Assembly (NCBI RefSeq): GCF_030408375.1
Contig: NZ_CP046530.1
Span: forward strand, 992,001 to 1,056,000
Reading direction: 5' to 3'
Length of the DNA stretch: 64,000 nucleotides
Source: Corynebacterium afermentans subsp. lipophilum
Lineage (GTDB): Bacteria > Actinomycetota > Actinomycetes > Mycobacteriales > Mycobacteriaceae
Both the position numbers and the translations under genes were made by a program. Below are positions 7,739 to 18,128 of the stretch, piece after piece (the stretch's first letter is position 1; each line of letters starts with the position of its first letter). Under the pieces are notes generated by a model, which saw only the letters and a list, made by a program, of their open reading frames with translations, had not been told where the DNA came from and did no database searches.

Positions 7739-9241
7739 ATGACTGCGTACGACCTGATGGATTACGACGAAGTACTCGAAAAGTACGACCCCGTGATGGG
7801 CCTTGAGGTGCACGTCGAGCTCGCCACCGAGACGAAGATGTTCTCCACCTCCTCCGCACACTTCGGCGCGGAGCCGAACACGAACATCGACCCGGTCTCG
7901 CTCGGGCTTCCCGGTGCGCTGCCGGTGGTCAACGCCAAGGGTGTGGAGTGGGCCATCAAGATCGGCCTGGCGCTGAACTGCAAGATCGCCGAGTCCTCGC
8001 GGTTCGCGCGCAAGAACTATTTCTACCCGGATCAGCCGAAGAACTACCAGATCTCCCAGTACGACGAGCCGATCGCCTACGACGGCTACCTGGACGTCGT
8101 GCTCGAGGACGGCACCGAGTGGCGCGTGGAGATCGAGCGCGCGCACATGGAGGAAGACACCGGCAAGCTCACCCACCTAGGCTCCGCCTCCGGCCGCATC
8201 ACCGGCGCCACCGCGTCGCTGGTGGACTGCAACCGCGCGGGCATCCCGCTGATCGAGATCGTGACCAAGCCGATCATCGGCGCCGGCGAGCGCGCACCCG
8301 AGGTGGCCAAGGCCTACGTCGGCGCACTGCGCGAGCTGGTCAAGGCCCTCGGCGTCTCCGACGCGCGCATGGACCAGGGCAGCATGCGTTGCGACGCCAA
8401 CGTGTCCCTGCGCCCGGTTGGCCAGGAGGAATTCGGCACCCGCACCGAGACGAAGAACATCAACTCCCTGAAGTCCGTCGAGCAGGCCGTGCGCTTTGAG
8501 ATGCAGCGCCAGGCCGCGGTCCTGCAGGACGGCGGGGAAGTGGTCCAGGAGACCCGCCACTACCAGGAGAAGGACGGCTCCACCTCCAAGGGCCGCCCGA
8601 AGGAAGAGGCGAGCGACTACCGCTATTTCAACGATCCAGATCTTCCGCCGGTGATTGCCAAGCCGGAGTGGGTCGAGGAAATCCGCGCCACCCTGCCAGA
8701 GCTGCCGTGGGTGCGCCGTGCGCGCATCCAGGAGGAGTGGCAGCTGCCGGAGAAGGAGTTCCGCGACCTGGTCAACGCCGGCGCGCTCGACCTGATCGTG
8801 GACACCGTCGAGGCTGGCGCCACGCCCGATGAGGCCCGCGCATGGTGGGTCTCCTACATCAACGGCAAGGCCAACGAGGCCGGCAAGGACCTCGACGCCC
8901 TCGGTGTCACCCCGGCCGACGTCGCCCGCGTGGTGGAGCTGGTCAAGGAAGGCAAGCTGACCACCAAGCTGGGCCGCCAGGCCATCGACGGCGTCATCGC
9001 TGGCGAAGGTTCTGTCGACGAGGTCGTCGCCGCCCGCGGCCTGGAGGTCGTGCGCGATGACGGCGCGATTGAGAAGGCCGTCGACGAAGCGCTGGCCGCC
9101 AACCCGGACATCGTGGAGAAGTACCGCGCCGGCAACAAGAAGGTCACCGGCGCCATTGTCGGTGCGGTGATGAAGGCGACCCAGGGCAAGGCCGACCCGG
9201 GGCAGGTCAACCAGCTCATCGCGAAGAAGCTCGCGGAGTAG
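7739..9241 (+). CDS. gatB: Asp-tRNA(Asn)/Glu-tRNA(Gln) amidotransferase subunit B
   Basis: Subunit B of GatCAB, which amidates mischarged Glu-tRNA(Gln) and/or Asp-tRNA(Asn). About 500 residues, full length. Landmarks are GLEVHVEL at the N-terminus, [12 protein letters not shown] in the middle, and the C-terminal YqeY-like tail ([17 protein letters not shown]) that contacts tRNA. Two ATGs are in frame (7733, 7739). I chose 7739 because -10 TAGACT (7726-7731) lies 7 nt upstream, giving a leaderless start [13 protein letters not shown] glutamate-tRNA synthetase (gltX) and tRNA-Gln are also in this window, consistent with the indirect Gln-tRNA pathway. Confidence 0.96.
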   Translation: MTAYDLMDYDEVLEKYDPVMGLEVHVELATETKMFSTSSAHFGAEPNTNIDPVSLGLPGALPVVNAKGVEWAIKIGLALNCKIAESSRFARKNYFYPDQPKNYQISQYDEPIAYDGYLDVVLEDGTEWRVEIERAHMEEDTGKLTHLGSASGRITGATASLVDCNRAGIPLIEIVTKPIIGAGERAPEVAKAYVGALRELVKALGVSDARMDQGSMRCDANVSLRPVGQEEFGTRTETKNINSLKSVEQAVRFEMQRQAAVLQDGGEVVQETRHYQEKDGSTSKGRPKEEASDYRYFNDPDLPPVIAKPEWVEEIRATLPELPWVRRARIQEEWQLPEKEFRDLVNAGALDLIVDTVEAGATPDEARAWWVSYINGKANEAGKDLDALGVTPADVARVVELVKEGKLTTKLGRQAIDGVIAGEGSVDEVVAARGLEVVRDDGAIEKAVDEALAANPDIVEKYRAGNKKVTGAIVGAVMKATQGKADPGQVNQLIAKKLAE

Positions 9242-9266
9242 CGTTATTCGGCTGCATCGGCCGCAA

Positions 9267-9330
9267 ATGGTGAAAGGCAAGTGGTGAAGATCCGCAGATC
9301 CGCGCGGATTCACCACTTGCCTTTCACCAT
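9267..9330. repeat. 22-bp perfect inverted repeat
   Basis: The left arm 9267-9288 (ATGGTGAAAGGCAAG...) is the exact reverse complement of 9309-9330. The 20-nt centre contains a smaller ATCCGC/GCGGAT pair, so a nearly continuous hairpin or cruciform is possible. It follows gatB but has no U tract, so it is not a standard terminator. Confidence 0.85.
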
Positions 9331-9366
9331 CTGTAAAGCAAGGGGTTGCCCTTGCCCATCACCTGA

Positions 9367-9437
9367 CAGACCCCTAGTAAGCGATCCAGATTATGGCCCA
9401 AAACAGGGCTTTCTCTGGCTCCCTTACTAGGGGTCTG
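9367..9437. repeat. 15-bp inverted repeat with nested stems
   Basis: Arms CAGACCCCTAGTAAG (9367-9381) and CTTACTAGGGGTCTG (9423-9437). The 41-nt interior itself can pair as CCAGA/TCTGG and GCCC-AAAACA-GGGC, giving a three-tier stem. It could be a mobile-element remnant, a structured RNA or a transcription end. No protein explains it. Confidence 0.8.
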
Positions 9438-9471
9438 CGGTGGGTTAGTCCAAAGGGAAACCCAGCAACGC

Positions 9472-9502
9472 AAAACCCCGGCCAACTTTGCGTTGGCCGG
9501 GG
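9472..9502 (-). terminator. Rho-independent terminator of the YkvI-like gene
   Basis: Arms CCCCGGCCAA (9476-9485) and TTGGCCGGGG (9493-9502) with a 7-nt loop. On the minus strand the stem is followed by TTTTG. It sits about 30 nt beyond the stop of the minus-strand gene. Confidence 0.85.
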
Positions 9503-9532
9503 CGGAGCTGGACGTCGTAAAGCGAAAAGTGC

Positions 9533-10948
9533 TTACTTGCCCTTGGGCTTCTGCTCAGGCTTGACGGCGGGGAACTCGCCGGTCTTGTACATCTCCTCGT
9601 ACGCCTCCCACTGGATCTTCTCGTCCTGGGAATCCGGGGCGCCAGCGTAGGAGTCGGACTCGGGGTCCAGGGCCGGGACGGTCTTGATGTCGAAGTCGCT
9701 GGAGGAGTCGGCGTGCATGTCCGCCGCAACCTCTTCCTGCACCGACTGCCACAGTTCCTTGCCTCCGACGTTGGAGTCGGAGGTCAGCGAGTCGACCTCG
9801 CTGCGCTCCGCGCCGGTGAGGTCCGAGCTCTCGGGATCAAGCTGGCTGCCGGCGAGCTCGGCGAGACGCTCGCGGCGGCCGGTCTCGTCCTGGATGTTCT
9901 TGCGGTCGCGGAACCAGGCCACACCCATGACGATGCCCAGCACCAAGCCCAGGTAGCCCAGGACCGGGTAGACCCAGCCGACCAGGTCGGCGAAGCCGAT
10001 GAAGGACAGCGCGAAGCCGACCAGCACCACGATGCCGTAGTAGACGCGGAACTTGCCCGGCTTGTCGTTGCTCAGGCGGCGGCCGAGCGCGTAGAAGAGA
10101 CCGACGGCGGTGTTGTAGATCATCAGGTAGATGACGATGGAAACGAACACGCCTACGGCCGGGTGCATGGTGTCGAAGACCTTCAGCAGCGGCAGATCCG
10201 CGTCCATGACTGCTTCCATGTTGCAGAACAGGATGAACACCAGGATCATCAGCAGCACGGCGAACATGATGCCGCCGAGCAGGCCGCCCTTGCCGGTCTG
10301 GGCCGGGTTCATGTGGGAGCCGGCGAAGACAAGCATCATGGAGGTGTCCATGATCATCACCAGCGTGGCGTAGTTCAGCGCGGTGATCAGCCAGTTGTCG
10401 AAGGTGCCGGATGCGTGCGGGTTGGTCTGCGCGATTTCGTTGATGTAGCCGAAGTCGTCCGGGATGTTCATCAGCGTGATCACGAATGCGCCGAGCAGGC
10501 AGATGATCAGCAGCGGCGTGATGAAGGAGATCACGCTGGTGAGCTTGTCCACGTCCAGCAAGCCGGACAGCAAAAGCAGCACGACCATGATGGCGGAGCC
10601 GACCCAGGTGGGGAAGCCGAACTGCTGCTCCAGGTTGGCGCCTGCGCCGGCGACCATGACGAAGCCGATGCAGAACAGCGTGAACATGGTGGTGATGTCC
10701 ATGTATTTGGCCAGCCATGGTCTGGACACGCTGCGGAAGACCACACTGTGGTTGTCCGCCAGGTAGTAGGAGCCGAGCTGGTAGACCCAGCCGCTGAACA
10801 CGGCGATGCTGATGCCGGCCACGGCGGCGCCGGCGATGCCCCAGTAGCCGAAGGACAGGAAGTACTGGATTACCTCCTGGCCGGATGCGAAGCCCGCGCC
10901 GACCGTGAGGCCCACGAGCGCAAGGGCGATTTTGAAGGTTTTACCCAT
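9533..10948 (-). CDS. YkvI-like membrane transporter (LeuT/APC superfamily)
   Basis: 471 residues. About ten membrane helices fill residues 1-340, opening IALALVGLTVGAGFASGQE, where the glycine-rich unwound first helix (GAGFASGQE) is typical of YkvI-family and related LeuT-fold transporters. A hydrophilic, acidic C-terminal tail of about 120 residues follows, with no recognised domain. Substrate unknown. The in-frame TTG at 10960 was rejected for ATG 10948, which has GAGGAA 6 nt upstream. Convergent with gatB, with its own terminator at 9472-9502. Confidence 0.75.
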   Translation of the reverse strand: MGKTFKIALALVGLTVGAGFASGQEVIQYFLSFGYWGIAGAAVAGISIAVFSGWVYQLGSYYLADNHSVVFRSVSRPWLAKYMDITTMFTLFCIGFVMVAGAGANLEQQFGFPTWVGSAIMVVLLLLSGLLDVDKLTSVISFITPLLIICLLGAFVITLMNIPDDFGYINEIAQTNPHASGTFDNWLITALNYATLVMIMDTSMMLVFAGSHMNPAQTGKGGLLGGIMFAVLLMILVFILFCNMEAVMDADLPLLKVFDTMHPAVGVFVSIVIYLMIYNTAVGLFYALGRRLSNDKPGKFRVYYGIVVLVGFALSFIGFADLVGWVYPVLGYLGLVLGIVMGVAWFRDRKNIQDETGRRERLAELAGSQLDPESSDLTGAERSEVDSLTSDSNVGGKELWQSVQEEVAADMHADSSSDFDIKTVPALDPESDSYAGAPDSQDEKIQWEAYEEMYKTGEFPAVKPEQKPKGK

Positions 10949-11127
10949 AATTTTCCTCAATGAAATCTAGTAAATGAGCGGAGCCGAGGGTAACACCATT
11001 AGGGGGCCATTGCTAACCGACGACCAAAGGTTCCCGCCGTCAACCCCGCAGCGCACAGGCGTGGTTTTGGCGTTTTTAACGGCGCGTTGTCAAGGATCAG
11101 GCAGTGTTTTCGCATAGATTTGTTGGC

Positions 11128-11943
11128 ATGGCTAACAACCCACGCGATCTCACCCCGAATGAGCAAAACGATCTGACAAACCTGGATTCCCCTGAGGTAC
11201 CGGAGTACACCGGCGACGGGCTTTACACCCGAACGGGCAAGGCTGCCCCGACGGAAATCTTCCCGCGCGGCGAGCAGGACAACGCCCCGTTGATCCCGCA
11301 GGCGCCGGAGACCACCGGGTTTGAAAGCACCACTGAGACGGCGGCCGTGGACCGCGAGCCGGCGTATGAGGCCACCGAGCCGGCCTACGCCGAGGCCGCT
11401 GAGCCGGCCGTGGTGGAGGAGGAGACCCGCCGCGGCACCACGGACTTCGGTCTTTTCTTGATGCGCCTGTTCCTCGGCGCGTTCTTGATTATCGATTCCG
11501 TCGCGATCTTCTTCCGCCTCGGCGGCAACGAAGGCATCTCCGGTCTGGAGAGCGCGTTTGCGGATTACCCTTACGGTTCCGGTCTGGCCGTTGTGGTGCC
11601 CACCCTCGAGCTGGCCGCTGGCGTGTTCCTGCTGCTTGGCCTGCTCACTCCGATTGCGGCGCTGGTCGCTATCACTGTGACCGGCTTTATGGCGCTGCAC
11701 GCGTTCGTTTCCCAGTCTGACGGCTTCAACGTATTCGCCTGGACGCCGGAGACCTGGGTGCCGGTCATGCTGCTGGCCGCATCCCTGGTCGTGCAGTTCA
11801 CCGGCCCGGGCCGCTACGGCGTCGACGCGTCGCGCGGCTGGGCCAAGCGCCCGCTGGTCTCCAGCTGGATCTGCGCGCTGCTCGGCCTGGCGGCTGCCGG
11901 ACTGATCTGGTGGTTCGGCACCGGGGTCAATCCGGTCGCTTAG
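11128..11943 (+). CDS. DoxX-family membrane protein with acidic N-terminal domain
   Basis: 271 residues. The first about 105 are hydrophilic, acidic and rich in Glu/Ala/Pro (REPAYEATEPAYAEAAEP). Four hydrophobic segments of DoxX type follow (FGLFLMRLFLGAFLIIDSV; VVPTLELAAGVFLLLGLL; IAALVAITVTGFMALHA; LVSSWICALLGLAAAGLIWW). DoxX-like proteins are often linked to thiol or redox homeostasis, but nothing here fixes a function. ATG 11128 lies 7 nt after -10 TAGATT (11115-11120); the upstream GTG 11104 is unlikely. Convergent with ilvD, 8 nt apart. Confidence 0.75.
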   Translation: MANNPRDLTPNEQNDLTNLDSPEVPEYTGDGLYTRTGKAAPTEIFPRGEQDNAPLIPQAPETTGFESTTETAAVDREPAYEATEPAYAEAAEPAVVEEETRRGTTDFGLFLMRLFLGAFLIIDSVAIFFRLGGNEGISGLESAFADYPYGSGLAVVVPTLELAAGVFLLLGLLTPIAALVAITVTGFMALHAFVSQSDGFNVFAWTPETWVPVMLLAASLVVQFTGPGRYGVDASRGWAKRPLVSSWICALLGLAAAGLIWWFGTGVNPVA

Positions 11944-11951
11944 TCCACTAG

Positions 11952-13790
11952 TTAGTCGACAAGGCGCACTGCGCCCTTGTCGGCGCTGGTGGCCATCTTC
12001 GCGTACGCTCGCAAAGCCTTCGACACCTCCCGAACGCGGTTCGGCGTCCACGGGGTGTCGGAGGCTTCCATCGTTTTCCGGCGCTTGTCCAGCTCCGCCT
12101 CGTCCACGTCGAGCTTCAGCTCGCGGTTGGACACGGAAATGGAGATAGTGTCGCCGTTTTCAATCAGGCCGATCAGGCCGCCGGCGGCGGCTTCGGGGGA
12201 GATGTGGCCGATGGAAAGCCCGGAGGTGCCGCCGGAGAAACGCCCGTCCGTGATCAGCGCGCACTTTTTGCCTAGGCCAGCGCCCTTCAAGAACGACGTC
12301 GGATGCAGCATCTCCTGCATGCCCGGCCCGCCGGCGGGGCCTTCGTAGCGGATCACCACGACCTCACCTTCGAGCACCTCGCGGTTGAGGATCATGGAAA
12401 CGGCCTGCTCCTGCGAGTCCACCACGCGCGCGGGACCCGTGAACTCCCACAGGCCCTCTTCCACGCCGGCGGTCTTCAAAATTGCACCGTCGGGTGCGAG
12501 GTTGCCGCGCAGCACCACCAGGCCGCCGTCGGACGTAAACGGGTGCTCGGCGTCGTGGATCACGCCGTTTGCCGCGTCGGTGTCGAGCTCCGCCCACCGG
12601 GCGCTCTGGGAAAACGCCTTCGTGGTGCGCTCACCGCCGGGGGCGGCGTGGTACAGCTCCAGTGCCTCATCGGTCGCGGACCCGCCGCGGATGTCCCAGT
12701 CTGCGAGCCATTCGCTTAGCGACGGATACGCGATCGAGTGCACATCCGCGTGCAGCAATCCTGCGCGGTTGAGCTCGCCTAGGATCGCCGGGATGCCGCC
12801 TGCGCGGTGGACGTCCTCGACGTGGGCTTCGCCGTTGGGCGCGACCTTGGACAGGCAGGGGATCTGGTGGGACAGCTCGTCGATGTCGTGGAGGTCGAAG
12901 TCGATTCCGCCCTCCTGCGCGGCGGCGAGGATGTGCAGGATGGTGTTGGTGGATCCGCCCATGGCCATGTCCAGCGCCATGGCGTTGCGGAAGGCGTTCA
13001 CGCTTGCCACGTTGCGCGGCAGGACGGATTCGTCGCCCTGGCCGTAGTAGCGCTCGCACAGCTCCATGATGGTGCGGCCGGCCTTTTCAAACAGCTCGCG
13101 GCGCGCGGTGTGGGTGGCGAGCGTGGTGCCGTTTCCCGGCAGAGACAGGCCGAGCGCCTCGGTGAGGCAGTTCATGGAGTTGGCAGTGAACATGCCGGAG
13201 CAGGAGCCGCAGGTGGGGCAGGCGTTGTTGGCGATGTCGTCGAGCTCCGAGTCGGAGACGCCGTCGTTGGCGGACAGCGCGATCGCGTCGATGAGGTCGG
13301 ACTTCGGCTTGGTCACCCCTCCGACGGAGAATGCCTTGCCGGCCTCCATAGGGCCGCCGGAGACGAACACGGCCGGGATATTCAGGCGCATCGCGGCGTT
13401 GAGCATGCCCGGGGTGATCTTGTCGCAGTTGGAGATGCAGACCATGGCGTCCACGGTGTGGGCGTTGACCATGTACTCCACCGAGTCGGTGATGATTTCG
13501 CGCGACGGCAGGGAGTACAGCATGCCGGAGTGTCCCATGGCGATGCCGTCGTCGACGGCGATGGTGTTGAACTCCTTGGGCACTCCGCCGGCGGCGCGCA
13601 CGGCGTCCGCGACGATGTCGCCGACTTCCTTGAGGTGGACGTGGCCTGGCACGAACTGGGTGTAGGAGTTCACAATGGCCACGATCGGCTTGCCAAACTC
13701 GTTCTCGCCGGTGCCGGTGGCGCGCCACAGTGCGCGGGCGCCTGCGGCCTGGCGGCCGATGGTGGTGACGCGTGAGCGAAGTGGGATCAC
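11952..13790 (-). CDS. ilvD: Dihydroxy-acid dehydratase
   Basis: Dehydrates 2,3-dihydroxy acids to the 2-keto acid precursors of valine, leucine and isoleucine, using an Fe-S cluster. 612 residues, full length. Motifs are [26 protein letters not shown] and the C-terminal [22 protein letters not shown] 13790 is preceded by AAGGAG. It follows the PH-domain gene by 12 nt on the same strand and is probably cotranscribed with it. It is divergent from ilvBNC, so most of the valine pathway is within 6 kb. Confidence 0.96.
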   Translation of the reverse strand: MIPLRSRVTTIGRQAAGARALWRATGTGENEFGKPIVAIVNSYTQFVPGHVHLKEVGDIVADAVRAAGGVPKEFNTIAVDDGIAMGHSGMLYSLPSREIITDSVEYMVNAHTVDAMVCISNCDKITPGMLNAAMRLNIPAVFVSGGPMEAGKAFSVGGVTKPKSDLIDAIALSANDGVSDSELDDIANNACPTCGSCSGMFTANSMNCLTEALGLSLPGNGTTLATHTARRELFEKAGRTIMELCERYYGQGDESVLPRNVASVNAFRNAMALDMAMGGSTNTILHILAAAQEGGIDFDLHDIDELSHQIPCLSKVAPNGEAHVEDVHRAGGIPAILGELNRAGLLHADVHSIAYPSLSEWLADWDIRGGSATDEALELYHAAPGGERTTKAFSQSARWAELDTDAANGVIHDAEHPFTSDGGLVVLRGNLAPDGAILKTAGVEEGLWEFTGPARVVDSQEQAVSMILNREVLEGEVVVIRYEGPAGGPGMQEMLHPTSFLKGAGLGKKCALITDGRFSGGTSGLSIGHISPEAAAGGLIGLIENGDTISISVSNRELKLDVDEAELDKRRKTMEASDTPWTPNRVREVSKALRAYAKMATSADKGAVRLVD

Positions 13791-13802
13791 GGTGGTTACT
13801 CC

Positions 13803-14345
13803 TTAACTTTCAGGGGAAGTTTTCGGCGCGGACGGGCGCGGGCCCGGCAGATCCGGGTGCTCGGCTACATAGGCGTCGTACTCTTCGCGGGAGAGCAGAA
13901 TTTTGTGGCCGTCCTTGTCGATGATTTCGTACTTGCCGTCGGCGGCCTCCTGGGCTGCGGTGATCACGTCGGTGATGCGGCCGTTGGAGGCCTCGGCCAG
14001 ATCGGGAAGCGAGTTGAAGGTCACGCCGGGCAGCGGGTGCTCGGTGCCGTCGACAGTGACGGCGTGAACAGCAGAACCCTTGAACGCGAGGCCTTTCAGA
14101 TCGCGCCACGGCAGGGTGACGTTCTTGCGCACCAGATACTTGGCGGTGATGCCGCGCTCGTCCACGGTGGTGGAGGAGGCGAGTACCCAGGCCAGCCAGA
14201 CGGCGGGGAAGATCAGCAGCCAGGCCAGGTACTTCGGCGCCCAGAGGATGCCCATCAGGGCGATGCCGGTGGCGAGCACGATGGCGAGGATGTGCTCGCG
14301 CGTGGGCTTGAATACGTGCTGGGTGTGCTCCGGCGTGTCAGTCAT
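13803..14345 (-). CDS. PH-domain membrane protein (CFP6-like)
   Basis: 180 residues. Two adjacent hydrophobic segments (ILAIVLATGIALMGILWA and YLAWLLIFPAVWLAWVLA, about 19-56) are followed by a small bacterial PH-like domain starting with TTVDERGITAKYLVRKNVTLPWRDLKGL. This resembles the mycobacterial low-molecular-weight antigen 6 family, which also sits beside ilvB. Role unknown. ATG 14345 lies 8 nt from minus-strand -10 TACCAT (14354-14359), so probably leaderless. It heads the transcript that continues into ilvD. Confidence 0.75.
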   Translation of the reverse strand: MTDTPEHTQHVFKPTREHILAIVLATGIALMGILWAPKYLAWLLIFPAVWLAWVLASSTTVDERGITAKYLVRKNVTLPWRDLKGLAFKGSAVHAVTVDGTEHPLPGVTFNSLPDLAEASNGRITDVITAAQEAADGKYEIIDKDGHKILLSREEYDAYVAEHPDLPGPRPSAPKTSPES

Positions 14346-14453
14346 AGTTGGGGATGGTAGTCACCTTTGGAACGTCGATAGGCAATAGCCCGCAATTTAA
14401 ATACTTGAATAAAAACCCACGAGTTGTTGTCTGGGACACTACAGTTCTGAATC

Positions 14454-14504
14454 GTGATCAACGAGCGACTTGTAATTATTCTCTCCCGACGGCGCTTGCC
14501 GTAG
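14454..14504 (+). CDS. ilvBNC leader peptide
   Basis: A 16-codon ORF from GTG 14454: [16 protein letters not shown]. Five of the six residues 6-11 are branched-chain (L-V-I-I-L), as expected for an attenuation leader in which ribosome stalling senses charged Leu/Val/Ile tRNAs. A similar leader (with clustered Val/Ile and an RR-LP end) is known before C. glutamicum ilvB. A -10 TACAGT (14440-14445) lies 8 nt upstream, so the transcript should start at or just before this GTG. A terminator-like hairpin follows. Confidence 0.8.
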   Translation: MINERLVIILSRRRLP

Positions 14505-14580
14505 CGGGTGCGTTTTACACGCCGCTCACACACACCAAGCGCCCTCGAGAGCACATCGCTCGCCGGGGGCTTTTGTTGTA
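14505..14580 (+). promoter_or_regulatory. ilvBNC attenuator region
   Basis: Between the leader peptide and ilvB there is a GC-rich hairpin (GCCCTCGAGAG paired with CTCGCCGGGGGC, about 14541-14570) followed by TTTTGTTGT. Upstream sequence GCGGGTGCGTTTTACACGCCGC could form the competing structure. This layout fits classical attenuation: stalled ribosomes favour the antiterminator when branched-chain aminoacyl-tRNA is scarce. Exact alternative folds were judged by eye. Confidence 0.65.
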
Positions 14581-14626
14581 TGAGATCGCGATAACAAGCA
14601 GAGTCGAGCAAGCAAGGAGCCTTCAC

Positions 14627-16453
14627 GTGGCAGCTGCAGAGAAAAGAAAGCCCGAACGCATGACGGGTGCGGACGCAGTCGTGCGCAGCCTCGAGGAACT
14701 GGGCACCGAGATCGTATTCGGTCTGCCCGGTGGTGCAGTGCTCCCGCTTTACGACGCACTGTTCCGCGCCGAGAAACTGCGCCACGTCCTCGTGCGCCAC
14801 GAGCAAAGCGCAGGACACGCAGCGGAAGGCTACGCGGTGGCCTCCGGCAATGTGGGCGTGTGCATCGCCACCTCCGGCCCGGGCGCGACCAACCTGGTTA
14901 CCCCGATTGCGGACGCCTACCTTGATTCGGTGCCGATGGTGGCCATCACCGGCCAGGTCGGCTCGCCGCTTTTGGGCACCGACGCGTTCCAGGAGGCGGA
15001 CATCCGCGGTGTGACCATGCCGATTACCAAGCACAACCTCATGGTGGCGAAGGCTGAGGAGATCCCCAGCGCAATCGCGGCGGCCTTCCATATCGCCTCC
15101 ACCGGCCGCCCCGGCCCGGTGCTGGTGGACATCCCGAAGGACGTGCAAAACGCCGAGATCGAATTCGCGTGGCCGCCGAAGGTGGACCTGCCGGGCTACA
15201 AGCCGAACACGAAGCCGCACAACCGCCAGATCGCGCAGGCGGCGAAGATGATTGCCAAGGCGAAGCGCCCCGTGCTCTATATCGGCGGCGGCGTGGTCAA
15301 GGCAAACGCGCACAAGCAGCTGGCCAAGTTTGTGGAGGCCACCGGCATCCCGGTGGTGACCACACTGATGGCGCTCGGGACGTTCCCGCACGACCACCCG
15401 CTCTACCTGGGCATGCCTGGTATGCACGGCACCGTGCCGGCGGTGGGCGCGTTCCAGGAGTCCGACCTGCTCATCGCGATCGGCGCGCGTTTCGACGACC
15501 GCGTCACCGGCGACACCGAGACCTTCGCCCCGCACGCGAAGGTCATCCACGCCGACATCGACCCGGCCGAGGTGGGCAAGATCCGCCCGGTGGACGTGCC
15601 GATCGTCGGCGACGCCAAGCGGGTGCTGTCCGAGCTCACCGATTATTTCGAGGAAAAAGATAAGGTCAAGGCTCCCAGCATCAGGCCGTGGATCGAGCGC
15701 TTGATGGACCTCAAAGAGCGCTTCCCGCGCGGCTATGAGGAGCACACCGACGGCACGCTGGCACCCCAGTACGTGCTGGAGACGCTGTCCAAGACCGCAG
15801 GTTCCGACGCAATTTATGTCTCGGGCGTGGGCCAGCACCAGATGTGGGCCGCCCAGTTCATCGACTATGACAAGCCGCGCCACTGGATCAACTCCGGCGG
15901 CGCAGGAACGATGGGCTTTTCCATCCCGGCCGCGATGGGCGCGAAAGCGGCGATGCCGGAGAAAGAGGTCTGGGCGATCGACGGCGACGGCTGCTTCCAG
16001 ATGACCAACCAGGAGATCACCACCGCCGCCCTCGAGGGCTTCCCCATCAAGGTGGCCTTGATCAACAACGGCAACCTGGGCATGGTGCGCCAGTGGCAGA
16101 CCCTGTTCTACGACGGGCACTACTCGCACACCAAGCTCGGCGGCGAGGTTTACGTCCCGGACTTTGTGAAGCTGTCCGAGGCGCTCGGCGCGGTGTCGTT
16201 CCGCGTCACCTCCGCCGACGAGGTGGAAGAGGCGATCCAACGCGCCCGCGAGATCAACGACCGCCCGGTGGTGATCGAGTTTGTCGTGGGCGAGGACGCG
16301 CAGGTGTGGCCGATGATTGCGGCTGGCACCTCTAACTCCGACATCGAGTACGCGCGCGGCATGCGTCCGTTCTTCGGCGAGGAGGAGTCTGCGGCGGAGA
16401 CGCCGGAGGCCATCAACGACACCATCGAAGCGCTCGAGCAGGAGGGAAACTAA
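14627..16453 (+). CDS. ilvB: Acetohydroxyacid synthase large subunit
   Basis: Thiamine-diphosphate enzyme forming acetolactate or acetohydroxybutyrate, the first common step of branched-chain amino acid synthesis. About 608 residues. Visible are [16 protein letters not shown], the catalytic-glutamate region [15 protein letters not shown], and the ThDP-Mg motif from [12 protein letters not shown] to [15 protein letters not shown] 14627 was chosen because AAGGAG (14614-14619) lies 7 nt upstream. The open frame extends back through the attenuator, but that part is not similar to the family. ilvN follows 2 nt after the stop. Confidence 0.96.
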   Translation: MAAAEKRKPERMTGADAVVRSLEELGTEIVFGLPGGAVLPLYDALFRAEKLRHVLVRHEQSAGHAAEGYAVASGNVGVCIATSGPGATNLVTPIADAYLDSVPMVAITGQVGSPLLGTDAFQEADIRGVTMPITKHNLMVAKAEEIPSAIAAAFHIASTGRPGPVLVDIPKDVQNAEIEFAWPPKVDLPGYKPNTKPHNRQIAQAAKMIAKAKRPVLYIGGGVVKANAHKQLAKFVEATGIPVVTTLMALGTFPHDHPLYLGMPGMHGTVPAVGAFQESDLLIAIGARFDDRVTGDTETFAPHAKVIHADIDPAEVGKIRPVDVPIVGDAKRVLSELTDYFEEKDKVKAPSIRPWIERLMDLKERFPRGYEEHTDGTLAPQYVLETLSKTAGSDAIYVSGVGQHQMWAAQFIDYDKPRHWINSGGAGTMGFSIPAAMGAKAAMPEKEVWAIDGDGCFQMTNQEITTAALEGFPIKVALINNGNLGMVRQWQTLFYDGHYSHTKLGGEVYVPDFVKLSEALGAVSFRVTSADEVEEAIQRAREINDRPVVIEFVVGEDAQVWPMIAAGTSNSDIEYARGMRPFFGEEESAAETPEAINDTIEALEQEGN

Positions 16454-16455
16454 CC

Positions 16456-16974
16456 ATGGCACAGCCCGAACAGATCACCCGCCACACGCTGTCGGTGCTC
16501 GTCGACGACGTCGACGGCATCATCACCCGCGTCACCGCGCTGTTTACCCGCCGCGGCTACAACCTGGTCTCCCTCGTCTCCGCGAAGACGGCGAAGGAGG
16601 GCATCAACCGCCTCACGGTTGTCGTGGACGCCACGCCCCATGCCGTCGAGCAGATCACCAAACAGCTGTACAAGCTCATCCAGGTGCACAAGGTGCTCGA
16701 GCTTGACGACGCCACGTCGGTCGGCCGCCAACTGCTCCTGGTGAAGGTCAACGCGGACAACCTGACCCGTCCGCAGGTGGTGGACGCCGCCAACCTGTTC
16801 CGCGCCCGCGTGATCGACGTGGCGGTGGACTCCGTGATTATCGAGGCCACGGGCAACTCCGCCAAGCTCAAGGCGTTTCTTGAGGTGATGGACTCCTTCG
16901 GGATCCGCGAGTTGGCGCGCTCCGGTTCGGTGGCGCTGTCGCGTGGTGCCAAGACGATGGCAAAGTCCGAGTAA
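16456..16974 (+). CDS. ilvN: Acetohydroxyacid synthase regulatory subunit
   Basis: 172-residue small subunit that activates IlvB and confers feedback inhibition by valine. The N-terminal ACT domain begins HTLSVLVDDVDGIITRVTALFTRRGYNLVSL; the C-terminal ACT-like half contains DNLTRPQVVDAANLFRARV. Length is normal. It starts 2 nt after the ilvB stop, so the two subunits are cotranslated. ilvC follows after 73 nt that include its own promoter. Confidence 0.96.
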   Translation: MAQPEQITRHTLSVLVDDVDGIITRVTALFTRRGYNLVSLVSAKTAKEGINRLTVVVDATPHAVEQITKQLYKLIQVHKVLELDDATSVGRQLLLVKVNADNLTRPQVVDAANLFRARVIDVAVDSVIIEATGNSAKLKAFLEVMDSFGIRELARSGSVALSRGAKTMAKSE

Positions 16975-16987
16975 ATCTTAAAATCCC

Positions 16988-17022
16988 GAGACGGTTGTGT
17001 CATAATGTGAAATGACCGTCTC
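16988..17022. promoter_or_regulatory. ilvC promoter with palindromic GAGACGGT/ACCGTCTC element
   Basis: GAGACGGT (16988-16995) and ACCGTCTC (17015-17022) form an 8-bp inverted repeat around a likely -10 CATAAT (17001-17006). The half-site GAGACnGT also occurs at the ltbR start and as GAGACTGT before leuB, so LtbR is a candidate binder. RBS AAGGAAG lies at 17031-17037, just ahead of ilvC. Confidence 0.55.
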
Positions 17023-17026
17023 ATAG

Positions 17027-18064
<1,038 letters not shown>

Positions 18065-18081
18065 CTTGTAGGCAGCAAAAA

Positions 18082-18120
18082 CCCCGCGCTCCCGATTGGG
18101 AGACGCGGGGTGAAGCTTTT
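18082..18120. terminator. Bidirectional terminator between ilvC and the acidic membrane protein gene
   Basis: CCCCGCG-CTCCC-GATT-GGGAG-A-CGCGGGG (18082-18110) is a nearly perfect stem flanked by A-rich (GCAAAAA) and T-rich (GCTTTTTG) sides. It can therefore stop the two converging transcripts. Confidence 0.8.
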
Positions 18121-18128
18121 TGTAGCGA

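Noticed and set aside
9713-10963. 416-codon plus-strand ORF opposite the YkvI-like transporter
   Set aside because: His/Asp/Val repeats are antisense to membrane helices; the minus strand has the RBS, terminator and helices.
14342-16462. 706-codon minus-strand ORF opposite ilvB
   Set aside because: Antisense of a clear AHAS gene; composition (Arg/His/Leu-rich) is typical of the shadow of high-GC coding DNA and it has no family motifs.
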